Assembly: GCF_000526515.1 (NCBI RefSeq)
Contig: NZ_JAGF01000001.1
Location: 4,030,001 to 4,094,000 of the forward strand
Length of the DNA: 64,000 nt
Direction of reading: 5' to 3'
Source: Cellulomonas sp. KRMCY2
GTDB taxonomy: Bacteria > Actinomycetota > Actinomycetes > Actinomycetales > Cellulomonadaceae
Under the pieces are notes generated by a model. The model was given only the letters and a program-made list of their open reading frames with translations, made no database searches and was not told where the DNA came from. The translations under genes were made by a program, and so were the position numbers. Below are positions 15,993 through 24,012 of the stretch, in pieces (position 1 is the first letter of the stretch; each line of letters starts with the position of its first letter).

Positions 15993-16201
15993 GTATGCCA
16001 GTACACGCCGACACGTAGCAGGTGTCAAACGCCCTGCTCCCTGCCTGCTCCCTGCCTGCTCCCTGCCCCGTCGAGACGCCGGACGAGGCACCTGACGACG
16101 TCCGGCTCACGCACCGCCGGACCCGGCCGGCGCACCGCACGCGGCGCCCACGCAGGACGCGCATGATGGGCAGAACCGCCGCCCGACCACCTGGAGGACC
16201 C

Positions 16202-16732
16202 GTGGACCTCACCCGCCCGATCCCACCCGACCCCTACACCCAGCTCCCCACCGTCCCGTCGTTCACCCTGACCAGTCAGGACGTGGCCGACGGCGCCACC
16301 ATGGCCGGCCCCTTCACGGCCTCCGGCGGCAACACCTCGCCCCAGCTCAGCTGGTCCGGCTTCCCGGCGGGCACCCGCAGCTTCGTCGTGTCGTGCTTCG
16401 ACCCGGACGCCCCGACGCCCGCGGGCTTCTGGCACTGGACGGTCCTCGACCTGCCGGCCACCACGACGTCGCTGCCGCGGGGGGCCGGGAGCCCGGACGG
16501 CGCAGCCCTGCCGGCCGGGGCGCTGCAGACCCGCAACGACGGCGGCGACCTCGGCTACGGCGGCGCAGCCCCACCACGCGGCGACCGTGCACACCGCTAC
16601 GTCTTCGCCGTGCACGCGCTCGACGTCCCGACCCTCGGCCCCGACGCCTCGACGCCGCCGACGGCAGTCGCCTTCACCGCCCTGTTCCACACCCTGGCCA
16701 GGGCGACGCTCACCCCGGTCTTCGCGCGGTGA
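16202..16732 (+). CDS. YbhB/YbcL family PEBP-like protein
   Basis: Phosphatidylethanolamine-binding-protein-like small cytosolic protein of the bacterial YbhB/YbcL group, whose biochemical role is not settled. 176 residues with the family pocket motifs: NTSPQLSWSGFPAGTRSFVV, then CFDPDAPTPAGFWHWTVLDL (D-P-D-x-P and the G-F-W-H-W segment) and a late YVFAVHALDV. GTG at 16202 has GGAGGA four bases upstream; longer frames run into the SOS promoter region. It converges with the methyltransferase gene 31 bp away. Confidence 0.9.
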   Translation: MDLTRPIPPDPYTQLPTVPSFTLTSQDVADGATMAGPFTASGGNTSPQLSWSGFPAGTRSFVVSCFDPDAPTPAGFWHWTVLDLPATTTSLPRGAGSPDGAALPAGALQTRNDGGDLGYGGAAPPRGDRAHRYVFAVHALDVPTLGPDASTPPTAVAFTALFHTLARATLTPVFAR

Positions 16733-16763
16733 CCCCGAGGGCGCCGGACGCCCGAGGGAGCCG

Positions 16764-17600
16764 TCAGACGCGCAGCGCCCAGAAGGCGACCGCGGAGGCA
16801 GCGGCGACGTTCAACGAGTCCACCCCACCCGCCATCGGGATGCGGACGACCACGTCCGCTGCGGCGACCGCACCACGCGACAGACCGTCCCCCTCGGTGC
16901 CGAGCACGAGCGCGAGCCGCTGCGGGGACGCTGCGACCAGGTCGTCGAGGGTGACGGCCTCGTCGGCGAGCGCCAGAGCCGCCACGGTGAAGCCCTCGGC
17001 CCGCAGGTCCGCGAGCCCACCCGGCCAGGACTCCAGCCGGGTCCAGGGGACCTGGAAGACCGTGCCCATCGAGACCCGGACCGAACGGCGGTACAGCGGG
17101 TCGGCGCAGCGCGGCGAGACGAGCACGGCATCGACCCCGAGCGCCGCCGCGCTGCGGAAGATCGCCCCGACGTTGGTGTGGTCGACGATGTCCTCGAGCA
17201 CCGCGACCCGCCGCGCACCGGTCCCACCCCGGGCTGCTGCGAGCACCTCGGCGACCGGCAGCAGCGCCGGGCGGTGCATCGCAGCGAGCGCCCCGCGGTG
17301 CAGGTGGAAGCCGGTGACGGCCTCGAGCACCTCGGGTTCGCCGACGAACACCGGGATGTCGCCGTCCGGTCCGGCGCCCACGGCGTCGAGCAGGTCGCCG
17401 AGGTCGGCGAGCCACCTCGGTGCCATCAGGAAGGACCGGGGTCGGTGGCCGGCGGCGATCGCCCGCCGGATCACCGTCGAGCTCTCGGCGATGTACAGAC
17501 CCTTGGCCGGCTCGTGCTTGACCCGCAGCGCGACGTCGGTCAGCCGCGTGTAGTCGGCCAGGAGCTCGTCGTCGGCGGAGGTGAGACGGATGATCGGCAC
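16764..17600 (-). CDS. TrmH/SpoU family RNA methyltransferase
   Basis: SAM-dependent 2'-O-ribose methyltransferase of the SPOUT class; tRNA or rRNA target not predictable. 278 residues. An N-terminal substrate-binding domain (about 1-110) is followed by the knotted SPOUT domain with all three motifs: EDIVDHTNVGAIFRSAAALG (motif 1), LALVLGTEGDGLS (motif 2) and IPMAGGVDSLNVAAASAVAF (motif 3). It starts 4 bp after the sigma factor stop, so it is likely co-transcribed with the YCII and sigma genes upstream. Confidence 0.93.
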   Translation of the reverse strand: MPIIRLTSADDELLADYTRLTDVALRVKHEPAKGLYIAESSTVIRRAIAAGHRPRSFLMAPRWLADLGDLLDAVGAGPDGDIPVFVGEPEVLEAVTGFHLHRGALAAMHRPALLPVAEVLAAARGGTGARRVAVLEDIVDHTNVGAIFRSAAALGVDAVLVSPRCADPLYRRSVRVSMGTVFQVPWTRLESWPGGLADLRAEGFTVAALALADEAVTLDDLVAASPQRLALVLGTEGDGLSRGAVAAADVVVRIPMAGGVDSLNVAAASAVAFWALRV

Positions 17601-17604
17601 CCGG

Positions 17605-18837
17605 TCATCCTCCCAGCCGCCCGGCCTCGGCCAGACGGGCGGCGCGGGTGGTCAGGTAGTCGCGCTCCGCGGTGCTCGTCGTGCCGCTCGCCGCCGCCCG
17701 GTAGTGGCCGATCGCGGCCTCGCGCTCCCCGGCCATCTCCAGCAGGTGACCGCGGACCGCATCGAGGCGGTGGTGGCCGGCCAGCCGGTCCTCGAGCGTC
17801 GTGAGCAGCTCGAGACCCACCGCGGGCCCGTGGACCATCGCGGCGGCGACAGCACGATTGAGCTCGACGACAGGGTTCGCCGAGATCCGCACGAGCAGGC
17901 CGTAGAGCGCGAGGATCTGTGGCCAGTCGGTGTCCTGCGCCCGGGGTGCCTCGTCGTGCACCGCCGCGATCGCCGCCTGCAGCTGGTACTCCCCCACCGC
18001 GCCCTTCGCCAGCGTCGCCGAGATGAGCGCGACCCCTTCGGCGATGAGTCGCCGGTCCCACCGCGTGCGGTCCTGGTCGTCCAGCGGGACCAGCTCGCCG
18101 CGCGTGCCGGTGCGAGCCGGCCGCCGGGCGTCGGTGAGCAGCATCAGGGCCAGCAGGCCGGCGACCTCGGGGTCGTCCGGGAGGCCGTCGTGCACGATCC
18201 GGGTGAGCCGGATCGCCTCGCTGCTCAGCTCGCTGCGCGCCACCCCGGCCCCGCTGCTGCTCGCGTAGCCCTCGTTGAACATCAGGTACAGGACGTGGAG
18301 CACCGACCTGAGCCGCTCGGGGCGCTCCTGCTGCGTCGGCATGGCGAAGGGGACCCCTGATGCCTTGATGCGCGCCTTCGCCCGGCTCAGGCGTTGCGCC
18401 ATGGTCGCCTCGGGCACGAGGAAGGCCCGGGCGATCTCCGCCGTCGTCAGGCCGCCGACGGCCCGCAGGCTGAGGCCGATCGCCGACGCCGGCGACAGGA
18501 CCGGATGGCAGCACAGGTAGAGCAGGAGCAGGGAGTCGTCCTGCTCGGGCACCACCGGTGTGCCGGGCGGTTCGCGCAGGGCTGCCAGACCCTCCCGGCG
18601 GCGGCGGGCACCCTCGCTGCGCCAGCGATCGGTCAGCCGGCGGCCGGCGACCTGGACCAGCCAGCCGTACGGGTTGTCCGGCCGACCGTCGGACGGCCAC
18701 TGCGTCGCCGCCGCGAGCAGCGCCTCCTGGACGGCGTCCTCGGCGTCGTGGAAGTCACCGTACCGTCGCGCGACCGTACCGAGGACCCGCGGTGCGAGCT
18801 CGCGCAGCAGGGCCTCGATGTCGGGCCGGTCGGTCAC
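17605..18837 (-). CDS. ECF sigma factor with C-terminal helical domain (DUF6596 type)
   Basis: RNA polymerase sigma factor of the long ECF group (ECF41/42-like, with DUF6596 tail). 410 residues: region 2 at the N-terminus (FHDAEDAVQEALLAAATQWP, PYGWLVQVAGRRLTDRWR), region 4 at about 110-175 (GLTTAEIARAFLVPEATMAQ) and an extension of over 200 helical residues that replaces an anti-sigma factor in this group. The ATG shares 4 bases with the stop of the YCII gene, the pairing normally seen for this group; the YCII partner may be involved in signal sensing. A typical target promoter could not be identified. Confidence 0.92.
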   Translation of the reverse strand: MTDRPDIEALLRELAPRVLGTVARRYGDFHDAEDAVQEALLAAATQWPSDGRPDNPYGWLVQVAGRRLTDRWRSEGARRRREGLAALREPPGTPVVPEQDDSLLLLYLCCHPVLSPASAIGLSLRAVGGLTTAEIARAFLVPEATMAQRLSRAKARIKASGVPFAMPTQQERPERLRSVLHVLYLMFNEGYASSSGAGVARSELSSEAIRLTRIVHDGLPDDPEVAGLLALMLLTDARRPARTGTRGELVPLDDQDRTRWDRRLIAEGVALISATLAKGAVGEYQLQAAIAAVHDEAPRAQDTDWPQILALYGLLVRISANPVVELNRAVAAAMVHGPAVGLELLTTLEDRLAGHHRLDAVRGHLLEMAGEREAAIGHYRAAASGTTSTAERDYLTTRAARLAEAGRLGG

Positions 18838-19232
18838 ATCTCCGGGGCGGGTGCGTCCATGATCGGCCGCACCTCGATCTGCTGGCCGAGCGGGACGCCG
18901 CCAGGCCCGGGCGCCGCCGAGGTCGTCGCGGCGATCTCCAGCGCCCGTGCCTCGTCGTCGACGTCGACCACCCAGTACCCGGCGAGGAACTCCTTGGACT
19001 CGGGGAACGGCCCGTCGGTGACGACCGGCGCGCCGACCCCGGTGCTCGTCACGATCTTCGCCGCCTCCGGTCCCGAGAGCCCCTGGGCGTCGACGAGCTC
19101 ACCGCGCTCGGTCAGGTCCTGACCGAGCTGCCCCATGAAGGCGATGTGGGCGGCGATGTCCTGCGGTGACCAGGTGTCGATGGGCTCGACGCCCTCGATC
19201 GGCCCGTAGCTCATCAAGAGCATGTACTTCAT
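18834..19232 (-). CDS. YCII-domain protein (DGPF family)
   Basis: Small ferredoxin-like-fold protein, 132 residues, cytosolic. It starts MKYMLLMSYGPIEGVEP, has the family's VTDGPFPESKEFLAGYWVVD motif (DGPF) in the middle and ends with PIMDAPAPEM. Such genes very often precede ECF sigma factors of the DUF6596 kind, as here, with overlap of the stop and the next start. ATG at 19230-19232 is chosen over a start 13 codons upstream because homologues begin MKYMLL and GAGACC lies just ahead. Exact function unknown. Confidence 0.9.
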   Translation of the reverse strand: MKYMLLMSYGPIEGVEPIDTWSPQDIAAHIAFMGQLGQDLTERGELVDAQGLSGPEAAKIVTSTGVGAPVVTDGPFPESKEFLAGYWVVDVDDEARALEIAATTSAAPGPGGVPLGQQIEVRPIMDAPAPEM

Positions 19233-19359
19233 CGCGGTCTCCTTGTGTCGGGCCCCGCAGGGCAGCGTCACCGGTAGGTCGGAGCTGGGCGCCCGTTCTC
19301 GACATCCTGGCGTACCGGCCGGCCCGTGCGGCTCCCTGGCAGGCCACGACCCACGCCCG

Positions 19360-21345
19360 TCAGTCCACCGGTGCGGCAGCAGCGGCGAACTGGCTCGCGT
19401 AGAGCGCCGCGTACGCTCCCCCGGCGGCGATCAGGTCGGCGTGGCTGCCCTGCTCGACGATCGCGCCGCTCTCCATCACGAGAATCACGTCGGCGTCGCG
19501 GATCGTCGAGAGGCGGTGGGCGATGACGAACGAGGTCCGGCCGTGTCGCAGGGCCGCCATGGCGTGCTGGACGAGCACCTCGGTGCGGGTGTCGACCGAG
19601 CTCGTCGCCTCGTCGAGCACGAGGATCGCCGGGTCGGCCAGGAACGCGCGGGCGATGGTCAGCAGCTGCTTCTCGCCCGTGCTGACGTTGCCCGCCTCCT
19701 CGTCGATGACCGTCTCGTAGCCGTCCGGCAGGGTGCGCACGAAACGGTCGACGTGCGTGACCCGGGCCGCCTCGAGCACCTGCTCGCGGGTGGCTCCCTG
19801 CCGGCCGTAGGCGATGTTGTCCGCGATGGTCCCGCCGAACAGCCAGGTGTCCTGCAGCACCATCCCGATGTCCGCACGGAGCACCTCGCGGTCCATCGCC
19901 GCGACGTCCACACCGTCCAGGGTGATCCGGCCGCCGTCCAGCTCGTAGAAGCGCATGAGCAGGTTCACCAGGGTCGTCTTCCCGGCGCCGGTCGGACCGA
20001 CGATCGCCACGGTCTGACCGGGTTCGGCCACCAGCGACAGGTCGTCGATGAGCGGGGTCTCCCGCTCGTAGCGGAACGCGACGTCCTCGAACGCGACCCG
20101 GCCACGGACGGGCTCGGGCCTCGGCCCGTCGATCGGCTCCGGCGACTGCTCCTCGGCGTCGAGCAGCTCGAAGACGCGCTCGGCCGACGCGACCCCGGAC
20201 TGCAGGAGGTTCATCATCGAGGCGACCTGCATGATCGGCTGCGTGAACTGCCGCGAGTACTGGATGAACGCCTGGACGTCGCCGAGGCTGATCGCCCCCG
20301 AGGCCACCCGGAGACCGCCGACCACGGCGACGATCACGTAGTTGAGGTTGCCGAGGAACATCATCGCCGGCTGGATCAGCCCGGAGATCAGGTGGGCCTT
20401 GAACGTCGCCTCGTACAGCGCCTCGTTCTCCTCGTGGAACGCGTCGGAGGCCGCCTGCTGACGTCCGAACACCTTGACCAGCGCGTGCCCGGTGTACATC
20501 TCCTCGACGTGGGCGTTCAGCGTTCCCGTGCGCTTCCACTGGGCGACGAACTGGGGCTGGGCCCGCTTGGCGATCACCATCGTCACCACACCGGCCGCCG
20601 GGATCGTCACCAGCGAGATCACCGCGAGCAGCGGCGAGATCCAGAACATCATCACCAGGACCCCGATGATCGTCAGGGCGGCGCTGATCAGCTGGCTGAG
20701 CGTCTGCTGCAGCGTCTGGGCCACGTTGTCGATGTCGTTGGTCACCCGGGACAGCAGGTCGCCCCGAGCGTGCCGGTCGATGTAGCTCAGCGGGAGACGG
20801 CCGAGCTTGGTCTCGACGTCCTGGCGCAGGCGGTAGACGGTGCGCTGCACCAGCCCGGTGGTGATCAGGCCCTGGAGATAGCCGAAGAGCCACGCGACGA
20901 CGTACAGCCCGAGCACGAGCACCAGCACCCGGCCGAGCGCCGTGAAGTCGATGCCCTGACCGGGAACGACGCCGTCCATGGCGCCGAGCATGTCGGCCAT
21001 CGTGTCCTGACCGTCCGCCCGCAGAGCGGTGACCGCCTGCTCCTGGGAGACCCCCGCCGGGAGCATCCGCCCGACGACGCCGCCGAAGATGACGTCCGTC
21101 GCGCGCCCGAGCACCTTCGGACCGAGGACCATCGTCGCCACACTGACGACGGTGAGCCCGACGACGGCGACGAGCCGCAGGCGTTCGGGACGGAGCTCGG
21201 CGAGCATGCGCCGCAACGACGTCCGGAAGTCCTGGGCCTTGGCGACGGGCATGGCCATGCCCATCGGTCCGCCGTGCCCCATCGGTCCGCGGGGGCCCGC
21301 GGGCCGTTCGGCGGGTGCGGCCGGCTTGCGGTCGTCGGCGCTCAT
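19360..21345 (-). CDS. Heterodimeric ABC exporter subunit with canonical site
   Basis: Fused membrane-ATPase half transporter, 661 residues, partner of the gene directly upstream. A Gly/Pro/Met-rich N-terminus is followed by six membrane segments and an ATPase domain: Walker A VGPTGAGKTTLVNLL, signature NVSTGEKQLLTIARAFL, Walker B ILVLDEATSSVD with the catalytic Glu, and the H-loop VIAHRLSTI. The signature differs slightly from LSGGQ (VSTGE). Its membrane domain has an extra loop of about 60 residues between the first two segments. It overlaps the partner stop by 4 bases. The two subunits likely export a lipid or drug under control of the TetR gene upstream. Confidence 0.93.
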   Translation of the reverse strand: MSADDRKPAAPAERPAGPRGPMGHGGPMGMAMPVAKAQDFRTSLRRMLAELRPERLRLVAVVGLTVVSVATMVLGPKVLGRATDVIFGGVVGRMLPAGVSQEQAVTALRADGQDTMADMLGAMDGVVPGQGIDFTALGRVLVLVLGLYVVAWLFGYLQGLITTGLVQRTVYRLRQDVETKLGRLPLSYIDRHARGDLLSRVTNDIDNVAQTLQQTLSQLISAALTIIGVLVMMFWISPLLAVISLVTIPAAGVVTMVIAKRAQPQFVAQWKRTGTLNAHVEEMYTGHALVKVFGRQQAASDAFHEENEALYEATFKAHLISGLIQPAMMFLGNLNYVIVAVVGGLRVASGAISLGDVQAFIQYSRQFTQPIMQVASMMNLLQSGVASAERVFELLDAEEQSPEPIDGPRPEPVRGRVAFEDVAFRYERETPLIDDLSLVAEPGQTVAIVGPTGAGKTTLVNLLMRFYELDGGRITLDGVDVAAMDREVLRADIGMVLQDTWLFGGTIADNIAYGRQGATREQVLEAARVTHVDRFVRTLPDGYETVIDEEAGNVSTGEKQLLTIARAFLADPAILVLDEATSSVDTRTEVLVQHAMAALRHGRTSFVIAHRLSTIRDADVILVMESGAIVEQGSHADLIAAGGAYAALYASQFAAAAAPVD

Positions 21346-23072
21346 GCCGCCTCCTCCTCGGTGACCTGGGACAGCACGATCTCGCGGTACGTCTCGTTGC
21401 CGGCCATCAGCTCGGCATGCGTCCCGGTACCGACCACGACCCCGTCGTCGAGCACGACGATCCGATCGGCGTGGCGGATGGTGCTCACCCGTTGCGCGAC
21501 CACGATGACCGTCGCGTCCCTGGTCTCCGACACCAGGGCGGCGCGCAACGCGGCGTCGGTGGCGAAGTCCAGGGCGGAGAACGAGTCGTCGAACAGGTAG
21601 ATCTCCGGGCTGCGAACCAGCGCGCGGGCGATCGCCAGCCGCTGGCGCTGGCCACCGGACACGTTGTTCCCGCCCTGGGTGATCTCGGCGTCGAGCCCAC
21701 CCATCTCGCGGACGAAGTCGGCCGCCTGAGCCACCCTCAGGAAGTGCCAGAGCTCGTCGTCGGACGCGTCACCCTTCCCGTAGCGCAGGTTGTCGGCAAC
21801 CGTGCCGCTGAACAGGTACGGCTTCTGCGGCACCAGCCCGATCGCCCCCCACAGCGTCTCCAGGGCCAGGTCGCGGACGTTGACGCCGTCGACCAGGACC
21901 GCGCCGTCGGTGACGTCGTACAGCCGCGGGATGGCCTGCAGCAGCGTGGTCTTGCCCGAACCGGTCGAACCGATGATCGCCGTGGTCTCCCCCGGCGCGG
22001 CGACGAAGCTCACGCCCCGCAGCACCGGGTCCGCGGCCCCTGGGTAGCGGAAGCCCACGTCGCGCAGCTCGAGGTTCCCGCGGCCGCGCAGGGCGGTGAC
22101 CGGCTCGGTCGGCGGGACGACGGACGAGGAGGTACCGAGGACCTCGTTGATCCGGCCCGCCGACACCTCCGCGCGCGGGACCAGCATGAACATCATCACG
22201 GCCATCATCACGGACATCAGGATCTGCATGAGGTAGCTGAGGAAGGCCACCAGCGAGCCGACCTGCATCGAGCCGGTGTCGATCCGCTGACCGCCGAACC
22301 ACAGGACCGCGATGCTCGAGAGGTTCATCACCAGGAACACCGAGGGGAACATCAGCGACATCATGCGTCCCACACCCACCGCCACGGTCATCAGGTCGGC
22401 GTTCGCGTCACCGAACCGCTCGCGCTCGTGGGTGTCCCGGACGAAGGCGCGGATCACCCGGATGCCGGTGATCTGCTCGCGCAGGATCCGGTTGATCGCG
22501 TCGATGCGCTTCTGCATGCTGCCGAACAGCGGGCGCAGCCGCACGACGGCGAAGCCCAGGAGCGCCGCCAGGACCGGGACGATGACGAGCAGGAGGCCGG
22601 ACAGCTGCACGTCCTCCTGCAACGCCATGATCACCCCGCCGACCATCATCACCGGGGCGGCGACCAGGATCGTGAAGGTCATGAAGACGACGAGCTGCAC
22701 CTGGGTGACGTCGTTGGTCGTGCGCGTGATGAGCGTGGGTGCGCCGAACTGACCGAGCTCCCGCGCGGAGAACGTCTGCACGTGGTCGAACACGCCGGCC
22801 CGCAGGTCGCGTCCGACCGACATCGCCACCTTGGCGCCGGCGTAGACCGCCCCCACGGCACAGATCACCTGCACGAGCGTGACCGCGAGCATGATGCCGC
22901 CGAGTCGCATGATCACGGGGGTGTCCCCCTTGGCCACGCCGTCGTCGATGATGTGCGCGTTGAGGCTCGGCAGGTAGAGGTTCGCCATGGCCTGGACCAG
23001 CTGCAGCACCACGACGACGGTGATCAGTCGCACGTAGGGGCGCAGGTGATCGCGCAGGAGTCGGATCAGCAC
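21342..23072 (-). CDS. Heterodimeric ABC exporter subunit with degenerate site
   Basis: 576-residue half transporter (six membrane segments, then ATPase). Walker A IIGSTGSGKTTLLQ and signature NVSGGQRQRLAIARAL are canonical, but the Walker B is IYLFDDSFSALDF: the catalytic Glu is Asp. The switch region has VAQRVSTI where a His is expected. Together with the canonical partner this is the asymmetric pattern of heterodimeric exporters such as BmrCD, LmrCD or TM287/288, with one active and one degenerate ATP site. The start overlaps the end of the TetR gene by 7 bases, so the three genes form one operon. Confidence 0.93.
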   Translation of the reverse strand: MLIRLLRDHLRPYVRLITVVVVLQLVQAMANLYLPSLNAHIIDDGVAKGDTPVIMRLGGIMLAVTLVQVICAVGAVYAGAKVAMSVGRDLRAGVFDHVQTFSARELGQFGAPTLITRTTNDVTQVQLVVFMTFTILVAAPVMMVGGVIMALQEDVQLSGLLLVIVPVLAALLGFAVVRLRPLFGSMQKRIDAINRILREQITGIRVIRAFVRDTHERERFGDANADLMTVAVGVGRMMSLMFPSVFLVMNLSSIAVLWFGGQRIDTGSMQVGSLVAFLSYLMQILMSVMMAVMMFMLVPRAEVSAGRINEVLGTSSSVVPPTEPVTALRGRGNLELRDVGFRYPGAADPVLRGVSFVAAPGETTAIIGSTGSGKTTLLQAIPRLYDVTDGAVLVDGVNVRDLALETLWGAIGLVPQKPYLFSGTVADNLRYGKGDASDDELWHFLRVAQAADFVREMGGLDAEITQGGNNVSGGQRQRLAIARALVRSPEIYLFDDSFSALDFATDAALRAALVSETRDATVIVVAQRVSTIRHADRIVVLDDGVVVGTGTHAELMAGNETYREIVLSQVTEEEAA

Positions 23073-23866
23073 GAGGTCTCCAGATCGTTCACGGGACGGT
23101 CGTTCACGGGGCAGTCGATCACGGGCGGGGCATCCGTGGCACGGTCATTCGTGGCACGGTCATTCGTGGCACCGTCGGTCGTGGCACCGTCGGTCGTGGC
23201 ACCGTCGGTCGTGGCACCGTCGGTCGTGGCACCGTCGGTCGTGGCACCGTCGAGGAAGAGCCGGACGATCTGGGCGGTCGTCAGCTGAGGCTCCGGACCC
23301 CGGCACATCGGCCCGGAGGCCGCGAGCACGAAGGCGACGAGCAGTCGCGCACACACTCCGGGAGCGTCGCGCAGGACGGCCCGGTGCGGCTCGAGCAGCC
23401 CGGTCACGGCCTGGATCACGACCTCGATCGGGTGGGCACCGGTGTGGTCGCCATGGGGTCCGTGCGGTCGAGGGTGGTGCCCGTGCCCGCCCGCGTCCGG
23501 AACCGCCGTCCCGGCCGAGAGCTCGTGGGCGAGGCTGACCACCGCAGCGACGTCCCGCGACCGGGCGAGCATCGCACCGACCGCGGCCGTCACCACGTGG
23601 CGGAGATCGGCGTCCGGGTCGATGGCGGCGAGCTCTGCGAGGAGCGTCGTCGGGTCGAGCGCCTGGCCGACGGCGGCACGCACCAGCGCGGCCTTGTCGG
23701 GGAAGACCCGGAAGAGCGTGCCCTCGGCGACGCCGGCCGCCTGGGCGAGCTCGCGGGTCGTCACACTGACGCCGCGCTCGAGCAGCAGCGGCACCGTTGC
23801 GGCAAGGATCGCGCTGCGTCGGTCGTCCGGCGCCATGGGCGTCGCCCGGCGGGTGCTCAGGTTCAC
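23066..23866 (-). CDS. TetR-family regulator with repeat tail
   Basis: Likely repressor of the exporter operon. 266 residues from a GTG at 23866. The N-terminal helix-turn-helix is typical (RSAILAATVPLLLERGVSVT, then ELAQAAGVAEGTLFRVFPDK). The ligand domain has a His-rich stretch (GGHGHHPRPHGPHGDH), a possible metal-binding loop. The tail, after the last family-like residues QIVRLFLDGA, consists of eight pentapeptides (mostly DGATT) from a 15-bp tandem repeat and then an odd ending VNDRPVNDLETSC that overlaps the ABC gene. ATG at 23836 is an alternative start. A near-perfect inverted repeat lies 18 bp upstream. Confidence 0.88.
   Translation of the reverse strand: MNLSTRRATPMAPDDRRSAILAATVPLLLERGVSVTTRELAQAAGVAEGTLFRVFPDKAALVRAAVGQALDPTTLLAELAAIDPDADLRHVVTAAVGAMLARSRDVAAVVSLAHELSAGTAVPDAGGHGHHPRPHGPHGDHTGAHPIEVVIQAVTGLLEPHRAVLRDAPGVCARLLVAFVLAASGPMCRGPEPQLTTAQIVRLFLDGATTDGATTDGATTDGATTDGATTDGATNDRATNDRATDAPPVIDCPVNDRPVNDLETSC
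23132..23251. repeat. 15-bp tandem repeat, 8 units
   Basis: Five perfect GGTCGTGGCACCGTC units (23177-23251) preceded by three with two to four changes (23132-23176). The unit is a multiple of three, so copy-number change would lengthen or shorten the TetR tail without breaking the frame. The translation start of the ABC gene lies 60 bp beyond. Confidence 0.95.
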
Positions 23867-23883
23867 CGCAGCATCATAGCGCG

Positions 23884-23899
23884 GAGTGAGCACTCACTC
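23884..23899. promoter_or_regulatory. Probable TetR operator
   Basis: GAGTGAGC facing ACTCACTC: a 16-bp inverted repeat with one mismatched pair, followed by more CTCAC units to 23905. TGAGTGAG-type palindromes are common operators of actinobacterial TetR regulators of exporters. It is 18 bp ahead of the TetR start, suiting autorepression of the operon. Confidence 0.7.
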
Positions 23900-24012
23900 A
23901 CTCACGGGTCCCGGGCCGGCGCAGATCCCGACACGACCCGACGGGACGGCCTGGAACGCCGGGCCGGCCGCTCCGGCCCGATCGGGGTCTCGTGCCGACC
24001 GGGCGGGAGCGG

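Noticed and set aside
11193-16095. Very long open frames on the plus strand opposite dnaE2, imuB and imuA' (805 and 836 codons)
   Set aside because: They mirror real genes with recognised motifs on the minus strand; their translations are His/Arg/Gly/Pro-rich without any domain. Long antisense frames are normal in such GC-rich DNA. The same holds for the long frames over 465-2784, 19222-23288 and 28681-31476.
23132-23251. CRISPR-like array
   Set aside because: Units of 15 bp are directly head to tail with no spacers, and they are translated in the TetR tail.
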